Shown here piece after piece: positions 1-9,527 of a DNA stretch of 64,000 nt (positions are counted from its first letter, which is position 1; every line of letters starts with the position of its first letter). The notes beneath the pieces are model-generated. The model did not search any database and had not been told where the DNA came from. It was given only the letters and a program-made list of their open reading frames with translations. Both the position numbers and the translations under genes were made by a program. This DNA comes from Dolomedes plantarius. Taxonomy: Eukaryota; Arthropoda; Arachnida; Araneae; Dolomedidae. The stretch spans positions 25,305,591 to 25,369,590 of the forward strand of contig OU015501.1 of NCBI GenBank assembly GCA_907164885.2, in the 5' to 3' direction.

Positions 1-222
1 CTTGTTATGTGACACTCCATACCATGGCACAATGTATACAGTTGAGTCTACACAACTACACATGAGTGTAGAAGACATGGTCTTTTTGATCGAGTTGGAT
101 TCAAATAAAACTCATTTTCAGGTATTCTTAATGTTCTTTTTATATCTACAATCGTCTTCAATCGTGACAATGGCAACAGAGTAGAGAAAATAAGTTAAAC
201 TCATTAACTAGTCGGATACGTA
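1..222. other. anonymous unique DNA at window start
   Basis: There is no recognisable gene or repeat. A short open frame covers 2-184, but its translation has no family resemblance and I treat it as chance. The segment ends where the left inverted repeat of a MITE begins. Confidence 0.5.
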
Positions 223-464
223 GGCGGTGAAAATCAAAGTGGTGTAAGTCACATTTTCAACTATTTTTATTTGAGGGCAAAAATGTAATCCCCATGTTAA
301 ATTTATAGTAGAATTGCAAATAATTATTATTTGCAACGTTATAATAATTATTATGAATTATAATTTGTTCAATTTATATTGGAATTTTTGTAGTTTTTGT
401 AGTAAAATGCGTTTGACTTACACCACTTCACTTACTGACTTACACCACTTTGCCTTTCACCGCC
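223..464. mobile_element. small inverted-repeat element (MITE), about 242 bp
   Basis: The left end GGCGGTGAAAATCAAAGTGG (223 onward, continuing through GTGTAAGTCA to about 251) is matched in inverted form at 436-464. The two arms are about 29 bp with two or three differences. A second internal copy of the GACTTACACCACTT motif sits at 416-429. The interior is AT-rich and non-coding, as expected for a non-autonomous DNA transposon. I could not settle the superfamily, because no clean target duplication is visible next to the arms. Confidence 0.7.
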
Positions 465-985
465 TCATATGCATGTATGTATATGCATGTATGTATATGA
501 AATGTAAGCATTTATGCATGTGTCTGAAAAATAATAACAGGCCATAGCAATCTCAACACCTCAGATGAGGATACGACATTTGGAAGCAAAGAATTTTTGT
601 TAGTACTGCATTTTCATTGTCGACTATATTGTAAGTAAAAGCCATTATGTTTCTGAAATGGCATAAATTCCATAAGCTTTTAAAATTGTTCAAGGATCAG
701 GGGAAAAACATTCTGAAGAAGCACATGACTTTGAAAATCCAATTAGTTAAAGTTTGATGTCTTCAGTAAGATGTGTAGTATAAGCAAAAAAACAGAAATT
801 CATTACCCTAAAAAGTGTTTAAAACGCACACTTAAGTAGTTTTCTAAAAAATAAAGCGGAATAAAGTTAAAAGAAATGATGAATAAAAAGAAAATTATTG
901 AAAAAATAAGTTATAAAATTTTCCATTCATAAATTACCTTTTGAATATAAACAAAAAAGAAATAGGGAATATATATATATATATA
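465..985. other. anonymous AT-rich intergenic DNA
   Basis: No gene is supported. It opens with a short run of TATGCATG-like simple sequence (468-500) and closes with a (TA)n tract (970-987) that served as the target of the next element. Confidence 0.6.
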
Positions 986-987
986 TA

Positions 988-1924
988 CCGGGTGGCCATA
1001 ATTAAACTGACAGTGCTCACAGTGTTCTGTAGCGCGATCTATTTGCGAGAATGACGCCACATTTTGTAGGAAGATTAAACAAGACGGGGGACGAAGGATT
1101 CCGTGAAAAAATAAATTAGTTCCAAAAGTCACCGCTAGGGGAATATTTGGCGCTATGTAATAGAAAATAGAGTTTTAACAAATGCAAATTAATACGGAAT
1201 AAAATTACCTTTTATTATGCACATTTTCTTATTTAGTTCAAGTGCAATATGGCAACACTTTTGGAAAAGCGTAAAATCTACATAAACACCGATAAAGTCT
1301 CGTGATCTGCAATATCACGTACGCTGAGCAGAAGAAGAAGTTCTTTATTCAAATTTCACGTTACATCCATTGGCACAGTGCCAGCTGCTTGGGTTTTAAA
1401 AGGCAATGTGTTACGTTTCGAATCAATCGGATTGAAAGTTTATGTGCAATGTCTCCTTCTTTAGTCGAGCGTGCGTTACTGGTCAAATTCTTTTACCTCG
1501 ACCAGTGCAACGCCTCAGCCGCTCTTCGTGCTTTTAGAACGCACAAAAAAATGCGCAAAGGTAACGGTCCTGTGTCAGTTAATGGGCTAAAAGCAATGGT
1601 TGCGACGTTTGAGAAAACAGGTTCTCTGAAGGTTCAGTCAGGCAGAGGACGAAAACCTGTACCACAGGATACAATCGAAGCAGTTGCCACGGCGATTGTC
1701 GACAGAGGACCAGACAATATTAATTTGCATTTGTTAACACTCTATTTTCTATTACACAGCGCCAAATATTCTCCTAGCGGTGACTTTTGGAACTATTTTA
1801 TTTTTTCGCGGAATCCTTCGTCCCCCGTCTTGTTTAATCTTCCTACAAAATGTGGCGTCATTCTCGCAAATAGATCGCGCTACAGAACACTGTGAGCACT
1901 GTCAGTTTAATTATGGCCACCCGG
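988..1924 (+). mobile_element. internally deleted Tc1/mariner-type transposon with ~205-bp inverted repeats
   Basis: The ends are CCGGGTGGCC at 988 and the exact inverse GGCCACCCGG at 1915-1924, each next to TA (986-987 and 1925-1926), the dinucleotide duplicated by Tc1/mariner elements. The inverted repeats extend about 205 bp (988-1193 against about 1719-1924) with only scattered mismatches. Between them lies only an N-terminal transposase piece (see 1449-1895), so this is a deletion derivative that would need a full-length relative to move. It sits inside a (TA)n(TG)n microsatellite, which supplies many TA targets. Confidence 0.88.
1449..1895 (+). pseudogene. N-terminal DNA-binding part of a mariner-like transposase
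   Basis: The start chosen is the ATG at 1449 (MSPSLVERALLV), because similarity begins there; the frame is also open upstream to 1302 but that part looks unrelated. Residues 1-55 read as a helix-turn-helix of the type found at the N-terminus of many arthropod mariner-like and orphan proteins (DUF4817-like): LVKFFYL, an ALRAFRTHKK segment, VNGLKAMVATFEKTGSL, then the basic RGRKPVP. After about residue 90 (VDRGPDNI) the reading frame runs straight into the right inverted repeat, so the DDE/DDD catalytic domain is absent. This is a broken remnant that can at most bind DNA. The family call is from recognition of the motif pattern, not a search. Confidence 0.72.
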
Positions 1925-1990
<66 letters not shown>

Positions 1991-1995
1991 TGTGT
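1925..1995. repeat. (TA)n(TG)n compound microsatellite
   Basis: About 13 TA units are followed by about 18 TG units. It abuts the right end of the Tc1/mariner-type element. The peptide translated through it is an artefact. Confidence 0.95.
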
Positions 1996-2370
1996 ATGTA
2001 TAATAATAATTATGTCTCATCATTCATAAATTCTATTCCTTTATTTTTGCCTTCCTCTTCTACAACTCCTTCGGTTTCGGTTTTTGTGGCGCCTAACTGT
2101 CTCTTTAGAGGATCACCTCATATGTTCTTCCCGTGTACAAGTGGAACTAAATTTCCTTTGTACTGGTAGGATAATTTAATTGCATGGCAGTTAGCATTTG
2201 GACCATGGGATGAAATAGACGCGTTGAGCCCTCTCTCCACTGATCTATGTAAATACTTTTGTGAATGCATATCAGTCTCTATATTTCTCATAAATATGTT
2301 AAGCAATTAACTATCAGATCACTGTATATAATGATTTCAATGTTTTCAAGAAAATAAAATGATTATTCCT
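1996..2370. other. anonymous intergenic DNA
   Basis: Unique sequence with no repeat end or gene that I can recognise. The small minus-strand open frame at 2118-2306 has no family features. Confidence 0.5.
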
Positions 2371-2374
2371 GTAT

Positions 2375-2460
2375 CAGCTGGATTGAACTCACTGAGATTG
2401 CTGACCGCTCAAGCCCAACTACAATAGCACCCGCCGTAATGTGTACTTCGGGTTCTGGAG
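2375..2460 (-). other. possible tRNA-derived SINE head (weak)
   Basis: Read on the minus strand, there is a B-box-like GAGTTCAATCC around 2384-2394 preceded by a GTAGTTGGGCTTGAGCGG-type D-arm, the layout of a RNA polymerase III internal promoter. The stems do not fold cleanly and I see neither an A-rich tail nor a target duplication, so it could be chance or a very old SINE. Confidence 0.3.
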
Positions 2461-2511
2461 GCTACATACATACATACATGCATGCATGCATACATGTATA
2501 CATACATACAG
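2461..2511. repeat. (CATA)n/(CATG)n microsatellite
   Basis: Tandem 4-bp units ACAT/GCAT with a few interruptions. Confidence 0.9.
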
Positions 2512-3845
2512 TCATATAAACTGACACAACTTCATCTTAGGCACAAGAACATAATTACATATACTTCCGAAATAGGTTCCTCTCTAAAATAATCTATAAT
2601 TTCCTTTAAGGAGCTTAGATTTTAGATTCATCTAAAGGAAGAGAGTAACACTTATTTAATGTCAAACTTTTTTTCCCTTTGTTCAAGTGACTGTTGTCAA
2701 GAGGCTGCATAATTATGTCAAAAGAAAAGCTATGAATACGACATAAAATAAAAACTTTCGCTACATGTGTATTTCTATCAAATTAAAAACTTATGTTCAT
2801 AACTCTCAGATGTTGCCCGTCAAGTACTCGTAGCCAGATTCAAATTATAATCTGTATGTGTGTGTTTAATAAATCGTTATGTGAGAGAATGTAACCTCGT
2901 TCTTATGAAGGTATTGAGTTATAAAAAAGTTACGACACTTGAAGATTACTATTTTACCATACACATAGTCATGGAAATTCTACCATCTATAATACAGACG
3001 CTCCATTTCTCTTCCACCGAAGCAATATAATTTCTGAGGTTAATAATGACTCCGTTTTGTCTCCCTTGCAAACATAGAACGTATTTTCCTTTCATTAATT
3101 ATTTTGCTAATGCCACTATAGGTTGGTTACGAGACACCTGGGATTTTGAAAGAGTAAAAACTCGAGTCATTTCGTCGGCCAACATTCACTGCTCTTCTCG
3201 TTTACATTCCAGAAGCTTGGCCGTGACACTTTAAACCACTCGAAAACCGAGGTAACCCAGGTCTTATTTATTCGGCTCGACCCGAAGAGGACTTGCTGTG
3301 AAAAATTTGTCTCCAGCTGACACTCTATCTTCTTTAACACATAACAAGATTTTATGAAGCTCAGGTGGAGGTCGTTCCCGCCTCTCAGTTTAAGAAAAGC
3401 TATGCTATCTCCCGCAAGCTACAAAATTAAAATGCATGAGCAGTTGACTGATATAATGAGGAGATTTCAGTTGGCCCCGGTCGAAGTTGGATATGAAACT
3501 TGTTGGGACGTTCAAAAATATGTTCTTCTTTTTGAGAAAACTATTAATATTTAATAAGTGAAATAGCAAAATGTCAAAGGCCGTTTTTAATTTCATAAGA
3601 AGTTAATGTGGTTTTTCAGATTTTTTTCAACAAGTTTTCTAATGTGTTAGACAAATAATTATAATAAATCAATACCGCCAGTGTTAAACAAATAAGTGTT
3701 ACTAAAGTCAAACAAATAATGTTTCAATACTTATAAATTGGACATAATGATTTAGTTTTTAAGCAATTGATAGCTGTAATTTTTAATTACAATTAATAGA
3801 CATAAATATTAGTTCTGTATGTGTTAACTTCGGCAGCATATAATA
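2512..3845. other. anonymous intergenic DNA
   Basis: There is no recognisable gene. The block around 3040-3330 is somewhat less AT-rich than its surroundings and has a short open frame (3046-3234, plus strand) without family resemblance. No inverted or direct repeat pair stood out. Confidence 0.5.
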
Positions 3846-3859
3846 CGTATGTTGGATCT

Positions 3860-4088
3860 TTTTTTTTTTTAAACCAATGCGCAGGCACTTGTCGTCAAAC
3901 ATTCGCCTATACTACGCAGCAGTTTGCTGTTCATTTTTTTATGGGGGCACCATATAAGCAGACAGCATTACACCCTATGAAGGGACGACACAAACGGAAG
4001 CATTTTTCGTGGCGCGACGCCGGGATTCGATCCGAGCACCCTCAGCACCGAAAACAAGCACGCTGTACCACAGGGTCGCCATAAGCCC
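3860..4088 (-). mobile_element. tRNA-derived SINE with 14-bp target site duplication
   Basis: It is flanked by the exact duplicate CGTATGTTGGATCT at 3846-3859 and 4089-4102. Read on the minus strand, the 5' end (from 4088) is tRNA-like, with an A-box-like TGGTACAGCGTG and a B-box GGATCGAATCC about 40 nt later. The body runs on for about 150 bp and ends in a short A tail (seen as T's at 3860-3870) directly against the duplication. A Pol III promoter head, an A tail and a long target duplication are the marks of LINE-mobilised SINE insertion. The flanking copies match perfectly, so the insertion is not very old. Open frames across it are meaningless. Confidence 0.88.
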
Positions 4089-4102
4089 CGTATGTTGGAT
4101 CT

Positions 4103-4803
4103 ACTCACTGAAATTTCAAATTAAATGCTTAATATGTTTCAATTAAATATTTAAACTAAGTCTTTTGATATTGAATGATGAAACCATTCTTTTATTTCTT
4201 TAATGTCATAATGGATATTGCCAAAACTTGAAATACAATTAGTTTACGTGCAACACCTTTTTTGAAAAAAAATTAGGCTTGAGAAATTTCTTTCAGGCAT
4301 GTACTGTTTTCGTAACATGGTCATATTATGATCTCAGTGGTCATATGGTCATATGGTCATATTATAATCTCAATTGTTTTTTCAAGTCATGTTGCCAGAT
4401 TGCCAATCTACATTATTGGGATTCATTATAGAATCGTACTTGAAAAATAAGAGATGATAAGTACATCCTCACACTGCTAGTAAACCTACAGAATGTAATA
4501 CAAAAGGGGACAAAAGGACTTTTGTTTTGCCTTTTCTTTATTATTTTCTGCGCATGGGAAACTAAATATTTGTACCACGACAGCTTTCTCAATATTTATA
4601 CCACTCTTTTTGACTACCATATCCCCGCTGGATATGTTCGTAAAATATTGAATTGGCTTTTAAATTAAAATAAATCTTAGCACTCTTCATTTATTGTTTT
4701 ATCTTGTGCGAATTGAGTAATTACGTCAATGAACATGGCAATCAAATTTTGGTAATATTTTGCCAAAGTTATGGCTATCTCAAGAGTTCTAGATTTTAAG
4801 GCT
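4103..4803. other. anonymous AT-rich DNA with a small GGTCATAT tandem
   Basis: The only structure is a short array of TGGTCATAT units at about 4318-4372, interrupted by TATGATCTCA and TATAATCTCA. No gene or mobile-element end was found in the rest. Confidence 0.55.
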
Positions 4804-4807
4804 TTAA

Positions 4808-5978
4808 CACTAGAAAGACGGGAATTTTTTTCTTACTAAAAAGACTGAAAGCCATTATTTTGACCGTTAAAAATAAAATCAAGAATTTAAAATATTTAAT
4901 GGATTTTAAATGATTAAATACTATTTCATACCAATATATAATAAATTAGTATATATTTAAAAATATTTTTATGCAGGTATGCCGAGCTGACAGCCTAGTA
5001 TGGTTTATCCGTAAAAATATATGCATGGTTTGTGCAGTCCTTATTTTTCAACACCAATATTTCCGAAGAGTCAATATTTCTGTTATTTGCAAAAGGGGGA
5101 AGAGATGAAAAGTAACTAATATTTTTCCGGTATCTATATATTTAAGTTGCTAAGCCGACTTTTTGGGCAGTCCGAGAGAGAAAATTGCTGCATCAATTTA
5201 CTTCATTTTGGTCTTAAACGAAAGATTGTAATCTGTAAATTTGTCAAATTTGGTTTTTGTAACTGCAATTTCTATTATTCAGTGATAATTTACAGTTAAA
5301 AATTGATTTCTGCGCATGCTCAGTGGCATGTTTAAATCTGGCTTTAGAAACTCTCTGTTTCTGCACATGCTCAGTGACATGCTTTTATGATAAACACGTT
5401 TATTACGAAGAGTCTTTCTAGATCTCTCTCTGCCATTTTTATTTTTATGATAATTTTGTTTGTGGAATATAAGATTAAACTTGATGGAAATTGTTTATTT
5501 CGCACTGTTCAATTAACGATAATTTGCAAAAAAAAATTGCTTTCTGCGCATGCCCAGTGACATTTTTAAATCTGGCTTCAGATACTCACGAAGCACGAGG
5601 CCGCTTAAACACATTAATTTGTTTCTGCGCGTTATTATGATTTTCAACATTTGGCAATGATGTGTTTAGTATAATTTGTGCATTAGTGCATTTATTTAAT
5701 ATCTAGCCGTCATGTTTTGACGGGTACCAACTAGTTATTTTAAAAATTTCTGCCCGTTTTCTATATTGCCGTCAAATTGACGGCTTTCAGTCTTAGTAGT
5801 TATGCAACACATTTTCTCCCCTCTTTACTATCGAATATAATTTTGTAAATGTGTGTGCATATTTCGCGTAAAACTAGAAAAAGTCATAAAATTTCAGAAG
5901 CCTGAGGACATAAATACAGACATAGCACTCAATAGTATGTCCGAAACCGTCAAAATGACGGCAGCCGTCTTTCTAGTG
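4808..5978. mobile_element. piggyBac-like non-autonomous element in TTAA
   Basis: TTAA (4804-4807) is followed by CACTAGAAAGACGG, and the exact inverse CCGTCTTTCTAGTG ends at 5978 before TTAA (5979-5982). TTAA target duplication and a CNCTAGAAAGA-type terminus match the piggyBac superfamily. Subterminal inverted motifs AAGACTGAAAGCC (about 4843) and GGCTTTCAGTCTT (about 5782) reinforce the structure. No transposase-like frame of useful length exists inside, so this 1171-bp element depends on a transposase encoded elsewhere. The open frame crossing its right end (5853-6179) is a shadow. Confidence 0.85.
5281..5587. repeat. internal direct repeats of the piggyBac-like element
   Basis: A unit of about 70 bp built on TTTCTGCGCATGCTCAGTG followed by ACAT, TTTAAATCTGGCTT and ACTC occurs at 5281-5352 and again at 5515-5587. 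A partial third copy with the TTTCTGCACATGCTCAGTG core lies at 5358-5386. The copies are direct, diverged by several bases, and lie wholly within the element. Confidence 0.8.
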
Positions 5979-5982
5979 TTAA

Positions 5983-6348
5983 GGAAACAATTCCAGTTAT
6001 ATCTCTTGGTAACAACAGAAACGAACTTTTACTATACTGCAATCTTAATTTCAGAGAAAAGGATAAATTTAAAGCATTCCTATGGGATGATTGCAGTAGG
6101 ATCCGTCGGTGCAATCGATAACATTGCCATTCCTGATTCCGGAGGATCCACGTTGCAAGCCCGGAACCGGCTAGGCTGACGGCGAAGAGTAAGAAAATGT
6201 TGTTAGACATCGTTATTTTAGCACCCAAATGAGTAAAGAGGCTTTCAGCATGTGTCGATTCGGAGGTCTTTCTCGGTGGAGGAGAACCTGCGGTATTTTC
6301 TGGAGGATTATGGCATTGTCCATCGGTGTAGTCATCAGTAAGTATCAC
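5983..6348 (-). other. doubtful secreted-protein exon(s)
   Basis: On the minus strand a frame open at 6348-5950 holds an internal Met (about 6205) followed by a hydrophobic signal-peptide-like stretch, MSNNIFLLFAVSLAGSGLA. Just downstream, in another frame, is a Cys-containing segment, VIDCTDGSYCNHPIG, and upstream in the first frame is a related-looking TDGQCHNPP. The two frames cannot be joined without a splice or a frameshift that I can place, and the frame ends inside the piggyBac-like element. It may be a decayed exon or chance; I assign no function. Confidence 0.2.
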
Positions 6349-9016
6349 TGTTAGAGATATCTTTTAAGTATGAGATAAGTCAAAGAGTGCTGCAGAGAAA
6401 TTGTTATAACAGTATGAAGAAATTACAATCTCTTATTTCTGATTTAATGAAAATTAAATTTATTTTTTACAGACATTTGCTTATGTTTAAAAGAAACGCA
6501 ATGGCACGAGTTATTTTTAATTAAATATTTGCAATTCAACATAAAGCTTCGAACGTGTGTATATATAATTAAATAACTCTCTAGCATTTTTTTACAGTTT
6601 TTTCGTTCAATTGTGAAAAGGAGAAAAAATTGTTGAATTTTTTTTCATAAAGAAAGGTTTTTTGATAACGATGTTAAATGTTAGAAATGACAACAACTAA
6701 TTTATTCAGAATATATAAAAGGTTTTCATTACATCCAGAGAAATATATATAGTTCCCTTTATTAAACATTAATGTAAAAACAAATTCAATATTATCTAAA
6801 TGTATGTGAGTGATGCAGGAATAATAAGGAGATAGGAAATGTATAAAAAGATAATTTTTTTAATAAAAGGGAATGTTTTCAAAATATAATTGGAAGAAAT
6901 AAATGACATATATTTTGAAGGAATAAGTTTTATATTCAAGGCATAAAATGTCTGTAGTAGCGAAAAGAGTGCGACATTCCACTGACTGGACAAATGCATT
7001 TTATATCTAAATTGTTTCTTAATTGTTTATTTATTTATTTATTTTTGCGGGGGCACGGTTTTTTTGTGAATCTTTAAAAATTAGTAAAAATAATACTCAC
7101 AAGATAGAAAGTATTATTTAATACCATTTTAGACAAAACAACTCTATGCATAAAAATTAAATCAAATATTATGACAGAGCTTTTGTGAAATATGATATTA
7201 TATAAATTTGAACTGACTAACTTTTCAATATCTTACAGAATGATAGTGAAAAAAAATTAAATCATGTTATTTTATGAAGCTTAAAGTGCATTAATTTCCA
7301 ATGAAATGTGTATTCTTAGGGAGGAAAAAATTAGAAATTCATCTAGTTTAGCCTTTTATTTGCTTAAATAATATAAATGGAACTCAGATAAACATTTATA
7401 TGTTTAAAAATACATGTTTCAGAAAAAAATAGCCTTATATACGTTAGTTTACTCCATATTTGGATTTTATTTACTTCTGACTACGAATTTGATTCCCACA
7501 ATACTTTGTTACCATTCTGTGTGGCAAACAAATTTATATCTCCCTTGTTTAGCATATTCATCTGTTAAGCTTAATAAACACAGAGAGTTGCCATGGAGAT
7601 ATCGCTTGAGATCATGATATAATGGGCTATCTCAGAAAATTTTAAACTTCGCGAGGTAGAATAGAGTTCTGAAATTTTTCTTTCAATTAGGATCACTGGA
7701 AATGCAAAGAGAGAGGCCTCAAAGGAGGTTCCTTAAAGTAGATAGATCACAAACAGCAATTAAGATTACACATTTGAAAATTTCTGTACTTTTCAGCAGC
7801 TAATTATTGTTGTATTTTTAGGCTGATATTATAAATTCTAGTTTCCTAATGGCAGCATTAAAGCAACTTCAGAGAGAATTTACACGATTAAAAGGATTTT
7901 CTCAAAGTGATGATTTTACAATATTCTGTAATTGTACGATTTCTATCAAATATATGCTTACATATGGACAAGATAAAGATAAGATTTTTTGTTGGTCCTG
8001 ATTATGTGTGAATTTTTTATAGACAAAGAGTGGCCTTTCAAAATTTATAAGGTAGTATTTTATGAAAATAAATAGTAATTCAATAGGAATATCAGAGTTT
8101 CTTTTATTATCTTTCAGTCACACGTATTAAATTTCAAATGCAAAGTTGTGCGAAAAGTTGTCTGTGAATTCGAACTCGATTGAAACAAAGCTGAGGGAAA
8201 GCCTGTTTTACGTCATGTTACTATTGTTAAGTTTCAGATGGACAGCCACCGAAGAGATGCCCGTATACAATGGTGATGGATGACTCGCTTTCGCAACGTA
8301 GATGATACGAAATACTTTATGTAATATTCATATTGACTGCCATGAAGGGAGAACTTTGCATGTAATAATAGAATAAAAAATTAAGACCCTAGGAGGGGGT
8401 GGGCTTTTCCCCGTTTCGGCTGCATGCGAAACGATCCATTTTGTACAAAGTGACACTCCTCTGCATCCTTATGACAATGAAGTCGCCTATTTTTGAGCTC
8501 ACGGTATACAGATGATGGGCTGAGGAGCCACTTTAAGTACTGTGGATGCACCACGGGCTACGCTTGAAAACTTTCAGCATGCCAGTGTCATTGGAAAAGC
8601 CTCGGATTGCAAATTTCAATAGGATTATAACATTCATTTGGGTTATATAGAGCATAGAGTTTTCTATTTCCGCCAAAATTTTATTTCTCGCATGCTCCAC
8701 CGAGTTTTTATTTTTGATCCAGTACTATGTTAAACAGCATTTTAACATTTCATGTTTGGGTGGTGTTTGTCTCGGACAAAAAAAGTTAAAATTGAGAAAC
8801 TCAGACCTTAAGCTGGGGATCAAGCCTTTATATATTTATATCCTTCTCCAAGAAATTTAAAATTCAAATCCATCAGTTTTACTTCATGAATGTATCGAAG
8901 ATGATTATATTCTGAAATTTTTAATATCTGTGCTAATTATGCACTAATATTTCTGTGTGTGCATCGAAAACCAGAAACAAGGATAATCTTAAAAATAAAT
9001 GTGAATGAATTTTATT
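6349..9016. other. anonymous AT-rich DNA with one higher-complexity block
   Basis: Most of the segment is long AT-rich runs with stops in all frames. The exception is about 8150-8640, which is richer in GC and has few homopolymers (GGAGGGGGTGGGC near 8393, GGCTGCATGCG near 8419). No protein homology is evident there; it is discussed as a possible regulatory block. Confidence 0.5.
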
Positions 9017-9020
9017 ACCA

Positions 9021-9523
9021 TATAGAGATATCTGACTTCTACCCTTTCTAGGATATATGCATATCGAAGTCACCCTCTAATAAAGTATAAATGACACTTT
9101 TTGCTCTATATTATTAACAAACTTTATTGTTCCCTTGACACATATAACGTGCAGTGTAAAAACAATACTAAGTAAAGACTGGTACAAAATGTTATAAACA
9201 CTAAACAAGGAAATGAAGTTCAAGTACTCACAATATATGTAAAGTCAGACCAGTGATGCTGCACGGTAATAAACTATTACTAGCACAACAATCTCTTTAT
9301 GCCAGAGTGGCAAAAACTCGCTTAGGCTTAGAAGCGATCTAGCTATGAGCCACTAAAGGCAACTAGCATAAAGAGCTCCAAACAAACCAGTCTCTTCTGC
9401 AATTGGCTACGCGGTATTTATAGTAATGGTTTGTGCTGAATTTAGCATTTTTTTTGTAGTTTCTTTGGTTTATGCAAAAACAGTAATCTATTATTGTTAA
9501 TCGATCATTAGGTAGACCTTACA
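9021..9523 (-). mobile_element. solo LTR, gypsy-type family, with 4-bp duplication ACCA
   Basis: On the minus strand it starts TGTAAGGTCTACC at 9523 and ends CTCTATA at 9021. ACCA occurs on both sides (9017-9020 and 9524-9527). It has a TATAAAT box (9416-9422, minus), the conserved CGCGGTA/TATAAATACCGCG-like promoter region, and an AATAAAG polyadenylation-like signal near 9120. No internal retrotransposon sequence remains, so it arose by recombination between the two LTRs. It is more diverged in sequence than the copies at 44, 49 and 62 kb and is probably an older or distinct subfamily. Confidence 0.82.
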
Positions 9524-9527
9524 ACCA

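Noticed and set aside
3821..4084. 87-residue open frame
   Set aside because: It lies almost wholly in the minus-strand SINE at 3860-4088.
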